A DNA stretch of 6,717 nt from JANXDG01 sp964521665 (GCA_964521665.1 CAZFSG010000060.1:1-6717), one strand, 5' to 3'. Shown: positions 1 through 6,335, numbered from the stretch's first letter. The notes: generated by a model from the sequence alone, not told the origin. Made by a program: numbers and translations.

Positions 1-7
1 TTGTTGC
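1..7. repeat. Truncated palindrome unit at the window edge
   Basis: The first bases, TTGTTGC, followed by ATTT, match positions 78-88 exactly over 11 bases. There the same sequence forms the right arm of the complete unit at 67-83. This is therefore very likely the right arm of another such unit, whose left arm lies outside the window. The prediction is that the sequence just before position 1 ends in a CAACAAC arm, a short loop and a G. Confidence 0.55.
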
Positions 8-15
8 ATTTTTTA

Positions 16-34
16 GCAATAACACGGTTATTGC
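16..34. repeat. Perfect palindrome, 8-bp stem with 3-nt loop
   Basis: GCAATAAC (16-23) pairs perfectly with GTTATTGC (27-34) around the loop ACG. The stem is AT-rich. It is not followed by a T run on either strand, so it does not read as an intrinsic terminator. It closely resembles the unit at 67-83, from which the stem differs by one swapped base pair. Confidence 0.75.
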
Positions 35-36
35 AC

Positions 37-63
37 TCCAAAATAACTAAAAAAAATTTTGGA
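37..63. repeat. Inverted repeat TCCAAAA/TTTTGGA between two palindromes
   Basis: TCCAAAA (37-43) pairs perfectly with TTTTGGA (57-63) around a 13-nt A-rich loop on the plus strand. It lies exactly between the palindromes at 16-34 and 67-83, leaving only two or three bases on each side, so the three may form one composite structure of about 70 nt. On the minus strand the loop begins with a run of T. It could contribute to stopping transcription after trpA, but the long AT-rich loop makes it a poor classical terminator. Confidence 0.5.
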
Positions 64-66
64 TTA

Positions 67-83
67 CAACAACTATGTTGTTG
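67..83. repeat. Perfect palindrome, 7-bp stem with 3-nt loop
   Basis: CAACAAC (67-73) pairs perfectly with GTTGTTG (77-83) around the loop TAT. Relative to the unit at 16-34, the fourth pair of the seven shared pairs changes from T-A to C-G on both arms, while the loop is quite different. The outer G-C pair of the 16-34 unit is lost here (A66 opposite C84). Confidence 0.75.
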
Positions 84-136
84 CATTTCTTGTAATTTCA
101 CCCGCACTTTTACATTCAGGACAAATCACATTTTTA

Positions 137-152
137 GCAAACCAAGGTCTGC
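137..152. repeat. Imperfect palindrome with one mismatch
   Basis: GCAAACC (137-143) faces GGTCTGC (146-152). Six of seven positions pair, and A140 faces C149 as a mismatch. With a realistic loop the inner C-G pair would open, giving a 4-nt loop. The design matches the units at 168-185 and 223-240, each of which also carries one mismatch towards the outer half of the stem. Confidence 0.6.
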
Positions 153-167
153 AACTACAATAATCTA

Positions 168-185
168 CGCACACTAAAGTCTGCG
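168..185. repeat. 18-nt palindrome with one mismatch
   Basis: CGCACACT (168-175) faces AGTCTGCG (178-185) around AA. Seven of eight positions pair, and C172 faces C181. It is preceded by AATCTAC (162-168), which recurs at 209-215 ahead of the next unit. The two units therefore seem to share flanking sequence as well as palindromic design. Confidence 0.65.
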
Positions 186-222
186 AGTACAAATAAAACA
201 CAATCCACAATCTACCAGTAGT

Positions 223-240
223 CCCAACCTTTAGGTTGCG
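223..240. repeat. 18-nt palindrome overlapping the trpA stop codon
   Basis: CCCAACCT (223-230) faces AGGTTGCG (233-240) around TT. Seven of eight positions pair, with C224 facing C239 as the mismatch. Read on the minus strand it begins CGCAACCTAAAGGTTG. The trpA stop codon (231-233) and its last two sense codons, Ala-Thr, fall inside it, so the palindrome fixes the exact C-terminus of TrpA. Confidence 0.65.
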
Positions 241-1016
241 TTTGAAATAATATCTACAAATTCTTCAACAAATTTTTCTAAATTTTTAAAAATCTGTTTT
301 TTACTTTCTTGTTGCCTTATTATGTTTATTATTTTAGAACCAACAATAAATCCGTCAACATAATCAACAACAGGTAAAACTTGTGAAACTTTTGATAAAC
401 CAAATCCTGCACATAAGGGTTTATCAGTTTCTTTCCTTATTTTTTTAATAAAATTATAAAAATATTCTGGTAACTTTTTTCTTTCTCCTGTAGTTCCTGT
501 AAGTGTTACTACATAGATGAACCCTGTTGACTTGTTATAAATAAGCTTCCTTCTTTCATACGATGTAGTTGGAGACAAAAGCAAAATTGTATCAATATGA
601 TATTTTTTGGAAATTATAAAAATATCATCCACTTCTTCAGCAATACAATCAGCAAAAATAATACCTTTCACACCACAACTCTCAGCTTTCTTAAAAAATT
701 TTTCAATCCCATATATTATTGCGGGATTTAAATATGTCATTAAAACAGGATAATAGTTTTTATATTTAAAAGTTTCTTCAACAACTTCAAAAACATCCTC
801 TATATTTATCCCATTTTTTAATGCAATAAAGGATGAATATTGTATAGTAGGCCCATCTGCTACTGGGTCTGAAAAGGGAATACCTATTTCTATAATTTCA
901 ATACCTTTATCTAAAAAAAAATTTATAATATCAATAGTATCATGTTTTGTAGGAAACCCACAAGTGATATATGGTATAAATTGCTTTTTATTTTTAAAAA
1001 CAATATCAAAATTCAT
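231..1016 (-). CDS. trpA: Tryptophan synthase alpha subunit
   Basis: TrpA cleaves indole-3-glycerol phosphate to indole and glyceraldehyde 3-phosphate. Indole normally passes through a tunnel to TrpB in a cytoplasmic alpha2-beta2 complex. At 261 aa the protein is near the usual 260-270. The family signature is intact at residues 43-58 (EIGIPFSDPVADGPTI), and it contains the two catalytic acids, Glu43 and Asp54 (Glu49 and Asp60 in E. coli). Phosphate-loop motifs are also present: TGTTGE near 173-178, AGFGLS at 203-208 and VGS at 225-227. One loop is unusual. Where most relatives have PDLPxEE, this protein has ADCIAEE (122-128), losing both prolines but keeping the Asp. The ATG at 1014-1016 overlaps the rmuC stop (ATGA), so translation is probably coupled. 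The gene ends within a palindromic repeat. No trpB or other trp gene adjoins it here, so its partner must be elsewhere in the genome or missing. Confidence 0.95.
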   Translation of the reverse strand: MNFDIVFKNKKQFIPYITCGFPTKHDTIDIINFFLDKGIEIIEIGIPFSDPVADGPTIQYSSFIALKNGINIEDVFEVVEETFKYKNYYPVLMTYLNPAIIYGIEKFFKKAESCGVKGIIFADCIAEEVDDIFIISKKYHIDTILLLSPTTSYERRKLIYNKSTGFIYVVTLTGTTGERKKLPEYFYNFIKKIRKETDKPLCAGFGLSKVSQVLPVVDYVDGFIVGSKIINIIRQQESKKQIFKNLEKFVEEFVDIISNAT

Positions 1017-2215
1017 TTTTTTGTTTTTTCAGGCAATTGTTGTAATTCTGCACTTACTTCAATACTTGCTACACTTTTAAGTTGAGTGTCTAACATAGCA
1101 AGTTCTTTTTCTGTATCAATATATCTTTCATAAGCATTTTTTATATGTTTACCTACAATAGTAAAACTTTCTTTGAATTTTTCCAAGCTGTTTAACAACG
1201 CATGTAATTGTTCCATAAAGAGTGATATGTTTTTTGAAATTTGTTCTGTTTTTAATCCTGTAACAATAAGTTGTAGATATGGTAGTAACGTTTGAGGAGA
1301 TGAAATTATAACATGTTTTTTTGCTGCGTATTTTATAACACTTTCATCTTTTATTCTAAGATTCATTATTTTTAAAAACATAGCTTCAGAAGGAATATAC
1401 ATTAAAGCATATTCGCTACCATATTGTGGCAATACATATTTTTCTGAAATACTATCAATCTGTTGTATTATAGAATCCAATAGTTGTTTTTCATATTTTT
1501 TTCTTTCTTCATCAGTTGTTGCTTGCTCGTATTGCAAAAATTTTTCAATATTAAATTTTGAATCGATTGGTATAACATTATCTTTGTATATAACTGCTGC
1601 ATCTACTTTTTCATTACTATGTGGATTAACTGGATACTGAAATTTTACATATTCTCGTGGGAAAAGATCCAATAAAAGTTTTTCAAGCAGCTCTTCTCCA
1701 AAAGAACCTCTTAACTTTACAGAACCTAACGATTTTAAAAGTTCTTGAGTATTATTTATAAGTTGTTCTGCAGAACTGTCAAGTTTTGTTATCATCTGTG
1801 TTATTTGAGAAAATATCTCAGAAGTATTTTTAAGTCGTTCATCAATTTGTTGTGACACAAGTTTAAAGCCTGAAGTAGTTGATTCAGTTGTAGTTTTAAC
1901 CTGCAAGTTTAAATTTTCTATAGTGGAAGCTATCTGTTCATTGATCGAGTTGCGTAAAAGTTCAAGTTGTGTTCTTAAAGTTGAATCAGTATTTGAAAGT
2001 TGACTAATAGTTTGGTTTATATGGTTTTGCAAAATAAGAAGAGATTGAGATAGAGAGTTTTTAAATTCGTTAATTACTTGTGTTGAAAGTTCAATTTTTG
2101 TAGCGAACTCAGTAAGTTTTTGTTCAGTTGGACGTTTAACAAAAATCAATAAAATTAACAAAAAAACTAATGTTATCAAACATACTGCAAAAATTATTAA
2201 AAAAACATTTGTCAT
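1013..2215 (-). CDS. rmuC: RmuC-family DNA recombination protein
   Basis: RmuC limits recombination at inverted repeats in E. coli. The family is predicted to carry a PD-(D/E)xK-type nuclease fold, and its biochemical activity is less well established. This 400-aa protein has the standard layout. Residues 4-26 form one hydrophobic membrane anchor. Residues 30-165 are a Gln/Ser/Thr-rich, probably coiled-coil stretch. The conserved RmuC domain starts near 168. It has a GSFGEELLE motif (170-178), the putative acidic/lysine centre at Asp205 and DSK (218-220) within VDAAVIY...PIDSKF, and the family block YALMYIPSEA (269-278). The C-terminal third is again helical. Most of the protein should face the cytoplasm. 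Its ATG overlaps the stop of the radical SAM gene (ATGA), and its own TGA overlaps the trpA start. An A7 run directly precedes the stop. No Shine-Dalgarno sequence is visible, so translation probably depends on coupling. Confidence 0.93.
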   Translation of the reverse strand: MTNVFLIIFAVCLITLVFLLILLIFVKRPTEQKLTEFATKIELSTQVINEFKNSLSQSLLILQNHINQTISQLSNTDSTLRTQLELLRNSINEQIASTIENLNLQVKTTTESTTSGFKLVSQQIDERLKNTSEIFSQITQMITKLDSSAEQLINNTQELLKSLGSVKLRGSFGEELLEKLLLDLFPREYVKFQYPVNPHSNEKVDAAVIYKDNVIPIDSKFNIEKFLQYEQATTDEERKKYEKQLLDSIIQQIDSISEKYVLPQYGSEYALMYIPSEAMFLKIMNLRIKDESVIKYAAKKHVIISSPQTLLPYLQLIVTGLKTEQISKNISLFMEQLHALLNSLEKFKESFTIVGKHIKNAYERYIDTEKELAMLDTQLKSVASIEVSAELQQLPEKTKK

Positions 2216-3381
2216 AAAACTAACATCTGTTGAATAAGTTTTTTTGAAAAATTCTTATAATCTTTAAGTTTGAAACCTTTTGGACCTGACTTTTTTTGTG
2301 GTAAATCTTCTATACCACAAAGCGCTTTTTCACAATTTAAACATGCACCATCACAGTTGTACGCAGGATAGAATTTTTCCTCTTGTGTTTTTCTTATATA
2401 AACTGGTATATCAATACCTTCACAATTTTTAGATGACATAAAAATTTTGTTTAATCCTTCAAAAGTAGTATTTTCTGTAATCTTATATTCCATACATAAT
2501 GCAAAAGTTAGTCCATATTTATCACAAAGGTTTCTTAAATAATCAAAGATTTTTAACCTGTAATCAAGTTTTGCGTTTATATAGCCAATATTTTCAATAT
2601 ACAAATTTTTGTAATCATAATAAATAGATGTACCAAAATATTTTTTTATATTCTGCAAGACAAAATCATAAATCTTAACTGGTATATCTAACACACTTGC
2701 TACAATATGTTTTGCACCATTATCTTTTGCTCTCAAAATAATTTCTTTTAAATCATCTTTTTTATCTGTTATATAAGGAAAGATGGGATCTATACGACAG
2801 ACTGCAAATATATTATTTTCTGCTAAAATCCTAAGATTTTCAAAAAGTTTATCTGTCGTTGCTCCGTTAGGTGCTAAAATCTTTCTTAAATTTTCATTAA
2901 TAGTCAAAATTGATACTTGTCCAAAACAATGTTTCTTACAACTATTTTCAGGTTCGTTAAACGATGGTTTTAAAAGTTCTACTACATCTTTTGGTATTTC
3001 ACATTTAGTTATAAACTCTATAGGTATGTTATATTTTAAAAAAATTTCGATAATTTTTTGTGACAATTTTTCTTTTTTCTCTATTTCTTGAAACGGATCT
3101 GTTACAGGACTTAAATATCCACAGGATGCTACTAAAAGTTCAGAAATTTGTTCTTCTACCACTTCAGGGAAATTACTAAAAACAAAAATTTTATTTTCTT
3201 TATGAAACTCCTCAAAATTTCCTGGCAACGCTCTCGCATAACAGTAAAAACATCCAACTGAACAACCATTATAAGGATTTATAAGTAGTCGTTCTGCTGT
3301 ACATTCACGACGAGGTTTATCCTCAGGAACATACCATCCATGAAGTTGCTTATTTGTTGTTTTATAAATATATTGTAGCAT
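2212..3381 (-). CDS. SplB-like radical SAM protein (5' end next to assembly gap)
   Basis: This is a radical SAM enzyme of the spore photoproduct lyase-like superfamily (SplB/COG1533 type). The exact substrate is unknown, and most members in non-sporulating bacteria are uncharacterised. From the Met at 3379-3381 it is 389 aa. The cluster motif CSVGCFYC (Cys40, Cys44, Cys47) has the canonical CX3CX2C spacing and is followed by YAR. SPVTDPFQ at 91-98 matches the family's (S/T)VTDPYQ motif, and RIDPIFPYITD (196-206) matches its later RxDP block. A second cysteine group near the C-terminus, C343-x3-C347-x2-C350-x4-C355, could bind another Fe-S cluster or zinc. The start is uncertain. The Met sits two bases from the N run and close to where relatives begin, but the true start could be inside the gap. 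The stop overlaps the rmuC start, so the genes are likely co-transcribed. Confidence 0.85.
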   Translation of the reverse strand: MLQYIYKTTNKQLHGWYVPEDKPRRECTAERLLINPYNGCSVGCFYCYARALPGNFEEFHKENKIFVFSNFPEVVEEQISELLVASCGYLSPVTDPFQEIEKKEKLSQKIIEIFLKYNIPIEFITKCEIPKDVVELLKPSFNEPENSCKKHCFGQVSILTINENLRKILAPNGATTDKLFENLRILAENNIFAVCRIDPIFPYITDKKDDLKEIILRAKDNGAKHIVASVLDIPVKIYDFVLQNIKKYFGTSIYYDYKNLYIENIGYINAKLDYRLKIFDYLRNLCDKYGLTFALCMEYKITENTTFEGLNKIFMSSKNCEGIDIPVYIRKTQEEKFYPAYNCDGACLNCEKALCGIEDLPQKKSGPKGFKLKDYKNFSKKLIQQMLVL

Positions 3382-3383
3382 AA

Positions 3384-3483
3384 NNNNNNNNNNNNNNNNN
3401 NNNNNNNNNNNNNNNNNNNNNNNNNNNNNNNNNNNNNNNNNNNNNNNNNNNNNNNNNNNNNNNNNNNNNNNNNNNNNNNNNNN
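3384..3483. other. Assembly gap of 100 Ns
   Basis: Exactly 100 undetermined bases form a placeholder of conventional length, so the real distance is probably unknown. It falls between the uvrA 3' end and the 5' end of the radical SAM gene. The gap could hide the true start of the radical SAM protein, one or more small genes, or a repeat that broke the assembly. Gene order across it rests on scaffolding, not on contiguous sequence. Confidence 0.98.
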
Positions 3484-3501
3484 TTTGCGTGATTGTATCA
3501 C
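3484..3501 (-). CDS. Possible gene start overlapping the uvrA stop, lost in the gap
   Basis: A GTG codon at 3499-3501 overlaps the uvrA TGA stop (GTGA), the same 4-nt geometry as the two ATGA junctions downstream. It opens a frame reading M-I-Q-S-R-K before entering the Ns. It may start the next gene, or be the true start of the radical SAM protein, but only if the gap keeps the frame. Six codons are too few to recognise a product. The support is purely positional. Confidence 0.3.
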
Positions 3502-6335
3502 AGCTTACTTTTTAAATACTGAGCAGTATAAGAATTTTTTACTTTTAACAACCCTTCAAATGGACCTTGATAAACAACATAACCACCTTCGTCTCCTCCT
3601 TCAGGACCTAAATCTATAATCCAGTCTGCTGTTTTTATAACTTCTAAATTGTGTTCTATAACAACTACAGTATTACCTAAATCTACAAGTTTGTGTAAAA
3701 CATTTAACAATTTTTCAACATCATAAAAATGTAATCCTGTTGTTGGTTCATCGAGAATATAAAGTGTTTTCCCTGTTGCTCTACGACAAAGTTCTGCTGC
3801 TAACTTTATTCTTTGTGCTTCACCACCGGATAGAGTTGTTGCAGGCTGTCCAAGTTTAATATATCCTAGACCAACATCGTTTATTACTGACAAAATATTT
3901 CTTATTTTGTTTATATTACCAAAAAATTCTAATGCTTCTTCAACAGTCATTTCTAAAACTTCATATATATTTTTATCTTTATATTTTATCTGCAAAGTTT
4001 CTTCATTAAATCTTTTCCCACCACAAACATCACATTTTACATATACATCAGGTAAAAACTGCATCTCAATTTTCAACATACCATCACCTTGACAATTTTC
4101 ACATCTTCCACCTTTAACATTGAAAGAGAATCTTCCTGGTTTGTATCCACGACGTTTTGCTTCAGGCGTTTCTGCAAAAAGTTCACGAATATAACTAAAC
4201 ACACCAGTATATGTTGCTGGGTTTGATCTTGGAGTTCTACCGATTGGAGACTGGTCAACAATTATCACTTTGTCAATATATTCAGCACCTAAAATTTTTT
4301 TGTGTTTCCCTGGTTCTTCTTTTGAATTGTACAATTTTTTTGCTAATGCTTTATACAAAATCTCATTAACTAAAGTTGACTTCCCTGAACCTGATACACC
4401 TGTAACACAAATAAAAAGTCCTAATGGAAATTCTACATCTATATTTTTTAGATTATACTGTTGAGCACCTATAATTTTTATTGATTTATCTTTTGGTTTT
4501 CTTTTTTGGGTATTAATTTGAATTTTTAATTCACCACGAAGATATTTTAAAGTAAGGGAATTATTTGTATGGAACTTATTATCTAAAACATCTTTTATCG
4601 GTGCAGAAATCACAACTTCACCACCATGAATCCCTGCCTTAGGTCCTAAATCTACAATCCAGTCTGCTGATTTTATAACGTCTTCATCATGTTCAACAAC
4701 AATCAAAGTATTCCCAATATCTCTTAATGAATGCATTGCGTTTATTAACCTCTGAGTATCTCTCGAATGAAGACCTATTGTAGGTTCATCTAAAACATAA
4801 AGGACACCGGTTAACCCGCTTCCAATTTGTGTTGCTAAATTTATTCTTTGTGCTTCACCACCAGCAAGTGTTGACGTTTCTCTATCAAGTGTAATATAGT
4901 CAATACCAACTTGTAATAAAAATTCTGTCCTATGGTTTATTTCTTTTAAAACAGGCTTTGCAATCTCTTGTTCTTGAGGTGTTAATTCAAGAGAGTTTAT
5001 AATTTCCTTGAATTCTTTTATTGAATGTGAGCACAATTCAGCAATGTTTAAATAACCTTTTTTTGTTTTAATTTTTACATACAAACTTTCTTTTTTAAGC
5101 CGTGCACCATTGCACTCAGGACACACAACACGGCTTATATACTTATTGTAAATCTCTTCTTTCACAAAGTCAGAATCTGTTTCATTATATCTTCTTTGTA
5201 AATTTGGGATTACACCTTCAAAAATACCATCACCATACAAAATAACTTTTTGTTGTTCTTTTGTAAGTTTATTAAACGGTTTTGAAAGATCAATATTATG
5301 TCTTTGTGCAACTTCTTCAAGTATTTCTTCGTAATAACTTCTCCATGCTGACTTCCACCTATGTGTTCTTGTTGTAATAGGGTCTGCAAAAGGTTTTATT
5401 GCTCCCTCGTATATTGATAAGTTTTTGTCAGGAACAACTAAATCTGGATCAACTTCAAGTTTATGTCCTAAACCGTCACAAGAAGGACATGCACCATACG
5501 GTGAGTTAAAAGAAAACATTCTTGGTTCAAGGTTTGGAATACTATAACCACAGGTTATACAACTAAAATGTTCAGAAAAAATTTTTTCTTTAAACTTTGT
5601 ACCTTCTTTAATCAAAATCAAAACTAATCCATTAGATTTTTTTAATGCAATTTCTACAGAATCTGTTATACGAGTTTTGTTTTGAAGATTTACGGTTATT
5701 TGGTCAACAATAATTTCAATATTATGTTTTTTGTATCTGTCAAGTTGAATTTTTTCAGGTGGAGTTGTGTCTAAATCATAAATTTTACCATCAACTCTAA
5801 CAAAAACAAAACCATCTTTTAGAATTTTGTTTAATAACTCTTGATAAGTCCCAATTCTTCCTCTAACAATTGGTGAACATATATAAACTTTATTCCCTTC
5901 ATACGATTTTAATATATCTTCAACAATTTGTTGTGCTGAAGCAGAAGTTATTTGTGGATGTTTCTCACAATTTGGACAAAAAACTTTTCCCACTCTTGCA
6001 TATAAAAGACGTAGATAATCATAAATTTCTGTTGTAGTACCAACTGTTGAACGTGGGTTGTGAGATGGTGCTTTTTGCTGTATAGCAATTGCTGGAGATA
6101 ATCCTTCAATTTTGTCAACATCGGGTTTATCCATCAAAGGTAAAAACTGTCTTGCGTATGCTGAAAGCGATTCGACATATCTTCTTTGTCCTTCAGCATA
6201 GATTGTATCAAAAGCTAAAGATGACTTTCCAGAACCAGATATACCAGTTATAACAATAAGTTTATTTTTTGGTAATTCAAGATTTATATTTTTAAGATTA
6301 TGTTGTCTTGCACCACGAATTATTATTTTATCCAT
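3498..6335 (-). CDS. uvrA: UvrABC excision nuclease subunit A
   Basis: UvrA is the cytoplasmic damage sensor of nucleotide excision repair. A UvrA dimer with UvrB scans DNA and loads UvrB at bulky lesions. At 945 aa the protein is full length and all family blocks are present. The first ABC domain has Walker A GISGSGKSS (31-39), signature LAGGEAQRI (490-498) and Walker B VLYVLDEPT (511-519). The second has Walker A GVSGSGKST (646-654), signature LSGGEAQRI (835-843) and Walker B LDEPTTGLH (861-869). Zinc module 1 is C259-x2-C262-x20-C283-x2-C286, and zinc module 2 is C745-x2-C748-x19-C768-x2-C771. An extra CPNC at 120-123 lies after the first Walker block. The first signature has Ala where Ser is more usual. 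The ATG start gives the standard N-terminus MDKIIIRGARQHNLKNI. The upstream leader is pyrimidine-rich and has no Shine-Dalgarno sequence. bioY ends 28 nt upstream, which suggests co-transcription. Confidence 0.98.
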   Translation of the reverse strand: MDKIIIRGARQHNLKNINLELPKNKLIVITGISGSGKSSLAFDTIYAEGQRRYVESLSAYARQFLPLMDKPDVDKIEGLSPAIAIQQKAPSHNPRSTVGTTTEIYDYLRLLYARVGKVFCPNCEKHPQITSASAQQIVEDILKSYEGNKVYICSPIVRGRIGTYQELLNKILKDGFVFVRVDGKIYDLDTTPPEKIQLDRYKKHNIEIIVDQITVNLQNKTRITDSVEIALKKSNGLVLILIKEGTKFKEKIFSEHFSCITCGYSIPNLEPRMFSFNSPYGACPSCDGLGHKLEVDPDLVVPDKNLSIYEGAIKPFADPITTRTHRWKSAWRSYYEEILEEVAQRHNIDLSKPFNKLTKEQQKVILYGDGIFEGVIPNLQRRYNETDSDFVKEEIYNKYISRVVCPECNGARLKKESLYVKIKTKKGYLNIAELCSHSIKEFKEIINSLELTPQEQEIAKPVLKEINHRTEFLLQVGIDYITLDRETSTLAGGEAQRINLATQIGSGLTGVLYVLDEPTIGLHSRDTQRLINAMHSLRDIGNTLIVVEHDEDVIKSADWIVDLGPKAGIHGGEVVISAPIKDVLDNKFHTNNSLTLKYLRGELKIQINTQKRKPKDKSIKIIGAQQYNLKNIDVEFPLGLFICVTGVSGSGKSTLVNEILYKALAKKLYNSKEEPGKHKKILGAEYIDKVIIVDQSPIGRTPRSNPATYTGVFSYIRELFAETPEAKRRGYKPGRFSFNVKGGRCENCQGDGMLKIEMQFLPDVYVKCDVCGGKRFNEETLQIKYKDKNIYEVLEMTVEEALEFFGNINKIRNILSVINDVGLGYIKLGQPATTLSGGEAQRIKLAAELCRRATGKTLYILDEPTTGLHFYDVEKLLNVLHKLVDLGNTVVVIEHNLEVIKTADWIIDLGPEGGDEGGYVVYQGPFEGLLKVKNSYTAQYLKSKL

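Larger units (their letters stand above)
1..240. repeat. Array of short diverged palindromes downstream of trpA
   Basis: This stretch has no convincing gene and is filled with small inverted repeats. Five units are complete, at 16-34, 67-83, 137-152, 168-185 and 223-240. A sixth at 1-7 is cut by the window edge, and a longer inverted repeat occupies 37-63. Most units have a GCA at the outer end of the arm, a 7-8 bp stem and a 2-4 nt loop. Arm sequences differ between units, yet complementarity is kept. The spacers are unequal (about 15 to 53 nt) and not repeated, which argues against CRISPR. From memory, palindromes of the form CGCAACCTAAAGGTTGCG or CGCAGACTAAAGTCTGCG are common between genes in several uncultured bacterial lineages, and these look like diverged members. 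That likeness is recollection and was not searched. Possible roles are REP-like mobile repeats, mRNA 3'-end protection or transcription pausing. Confidence 0.75.

Noticed and set aside
16..34. Intrinsic terminator for the operon
   Set aside because: The stem is mostly A-T and no T run follows on the minus strand, so the classical terminator pattern is missing. The same holds for the other palindromes.
1..185. CRISPR array
   Set aside because: The repeated units differ in sequence, are only 16-19 nt and palindromic, and spacers range from about 15 to 53 nt. No cas gene is nearby.
2783..3091. Plus-strand open frame of 102 codons inside the radical SAM gene
   Set aside because: It lies opposite a gene with clear family motifs, its translation shows no recognisable domain, and it is best explained as an antisense shadow of AT-rich coding sequence.
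3490..3500. Small palindrome TGATTGTATCA over the uvrA stop as an operator or repeat unit
   Set aside because: Only 4-bp arms around a 3-nt centre in AT-rich sequence, with no second copy in the window, so chance is the simplest explanation.
2212..3501. A single 429-residue protein running across the N gap from the GTG at 3501
   Set aside because: The continuity depends on the gap being exactly 100 nt, which is a conventional placeholder. The radical SAM protein has a plausible start of its own at 3381.
3907..4464. Short frames on both strands within uvrA (plus 3907-4092, plus 4270-4464, minus 4073-4261)
   Set aside because: All are 61-64 codons, fall wholly inside the well-supported second half of uvrA and show no independent features.
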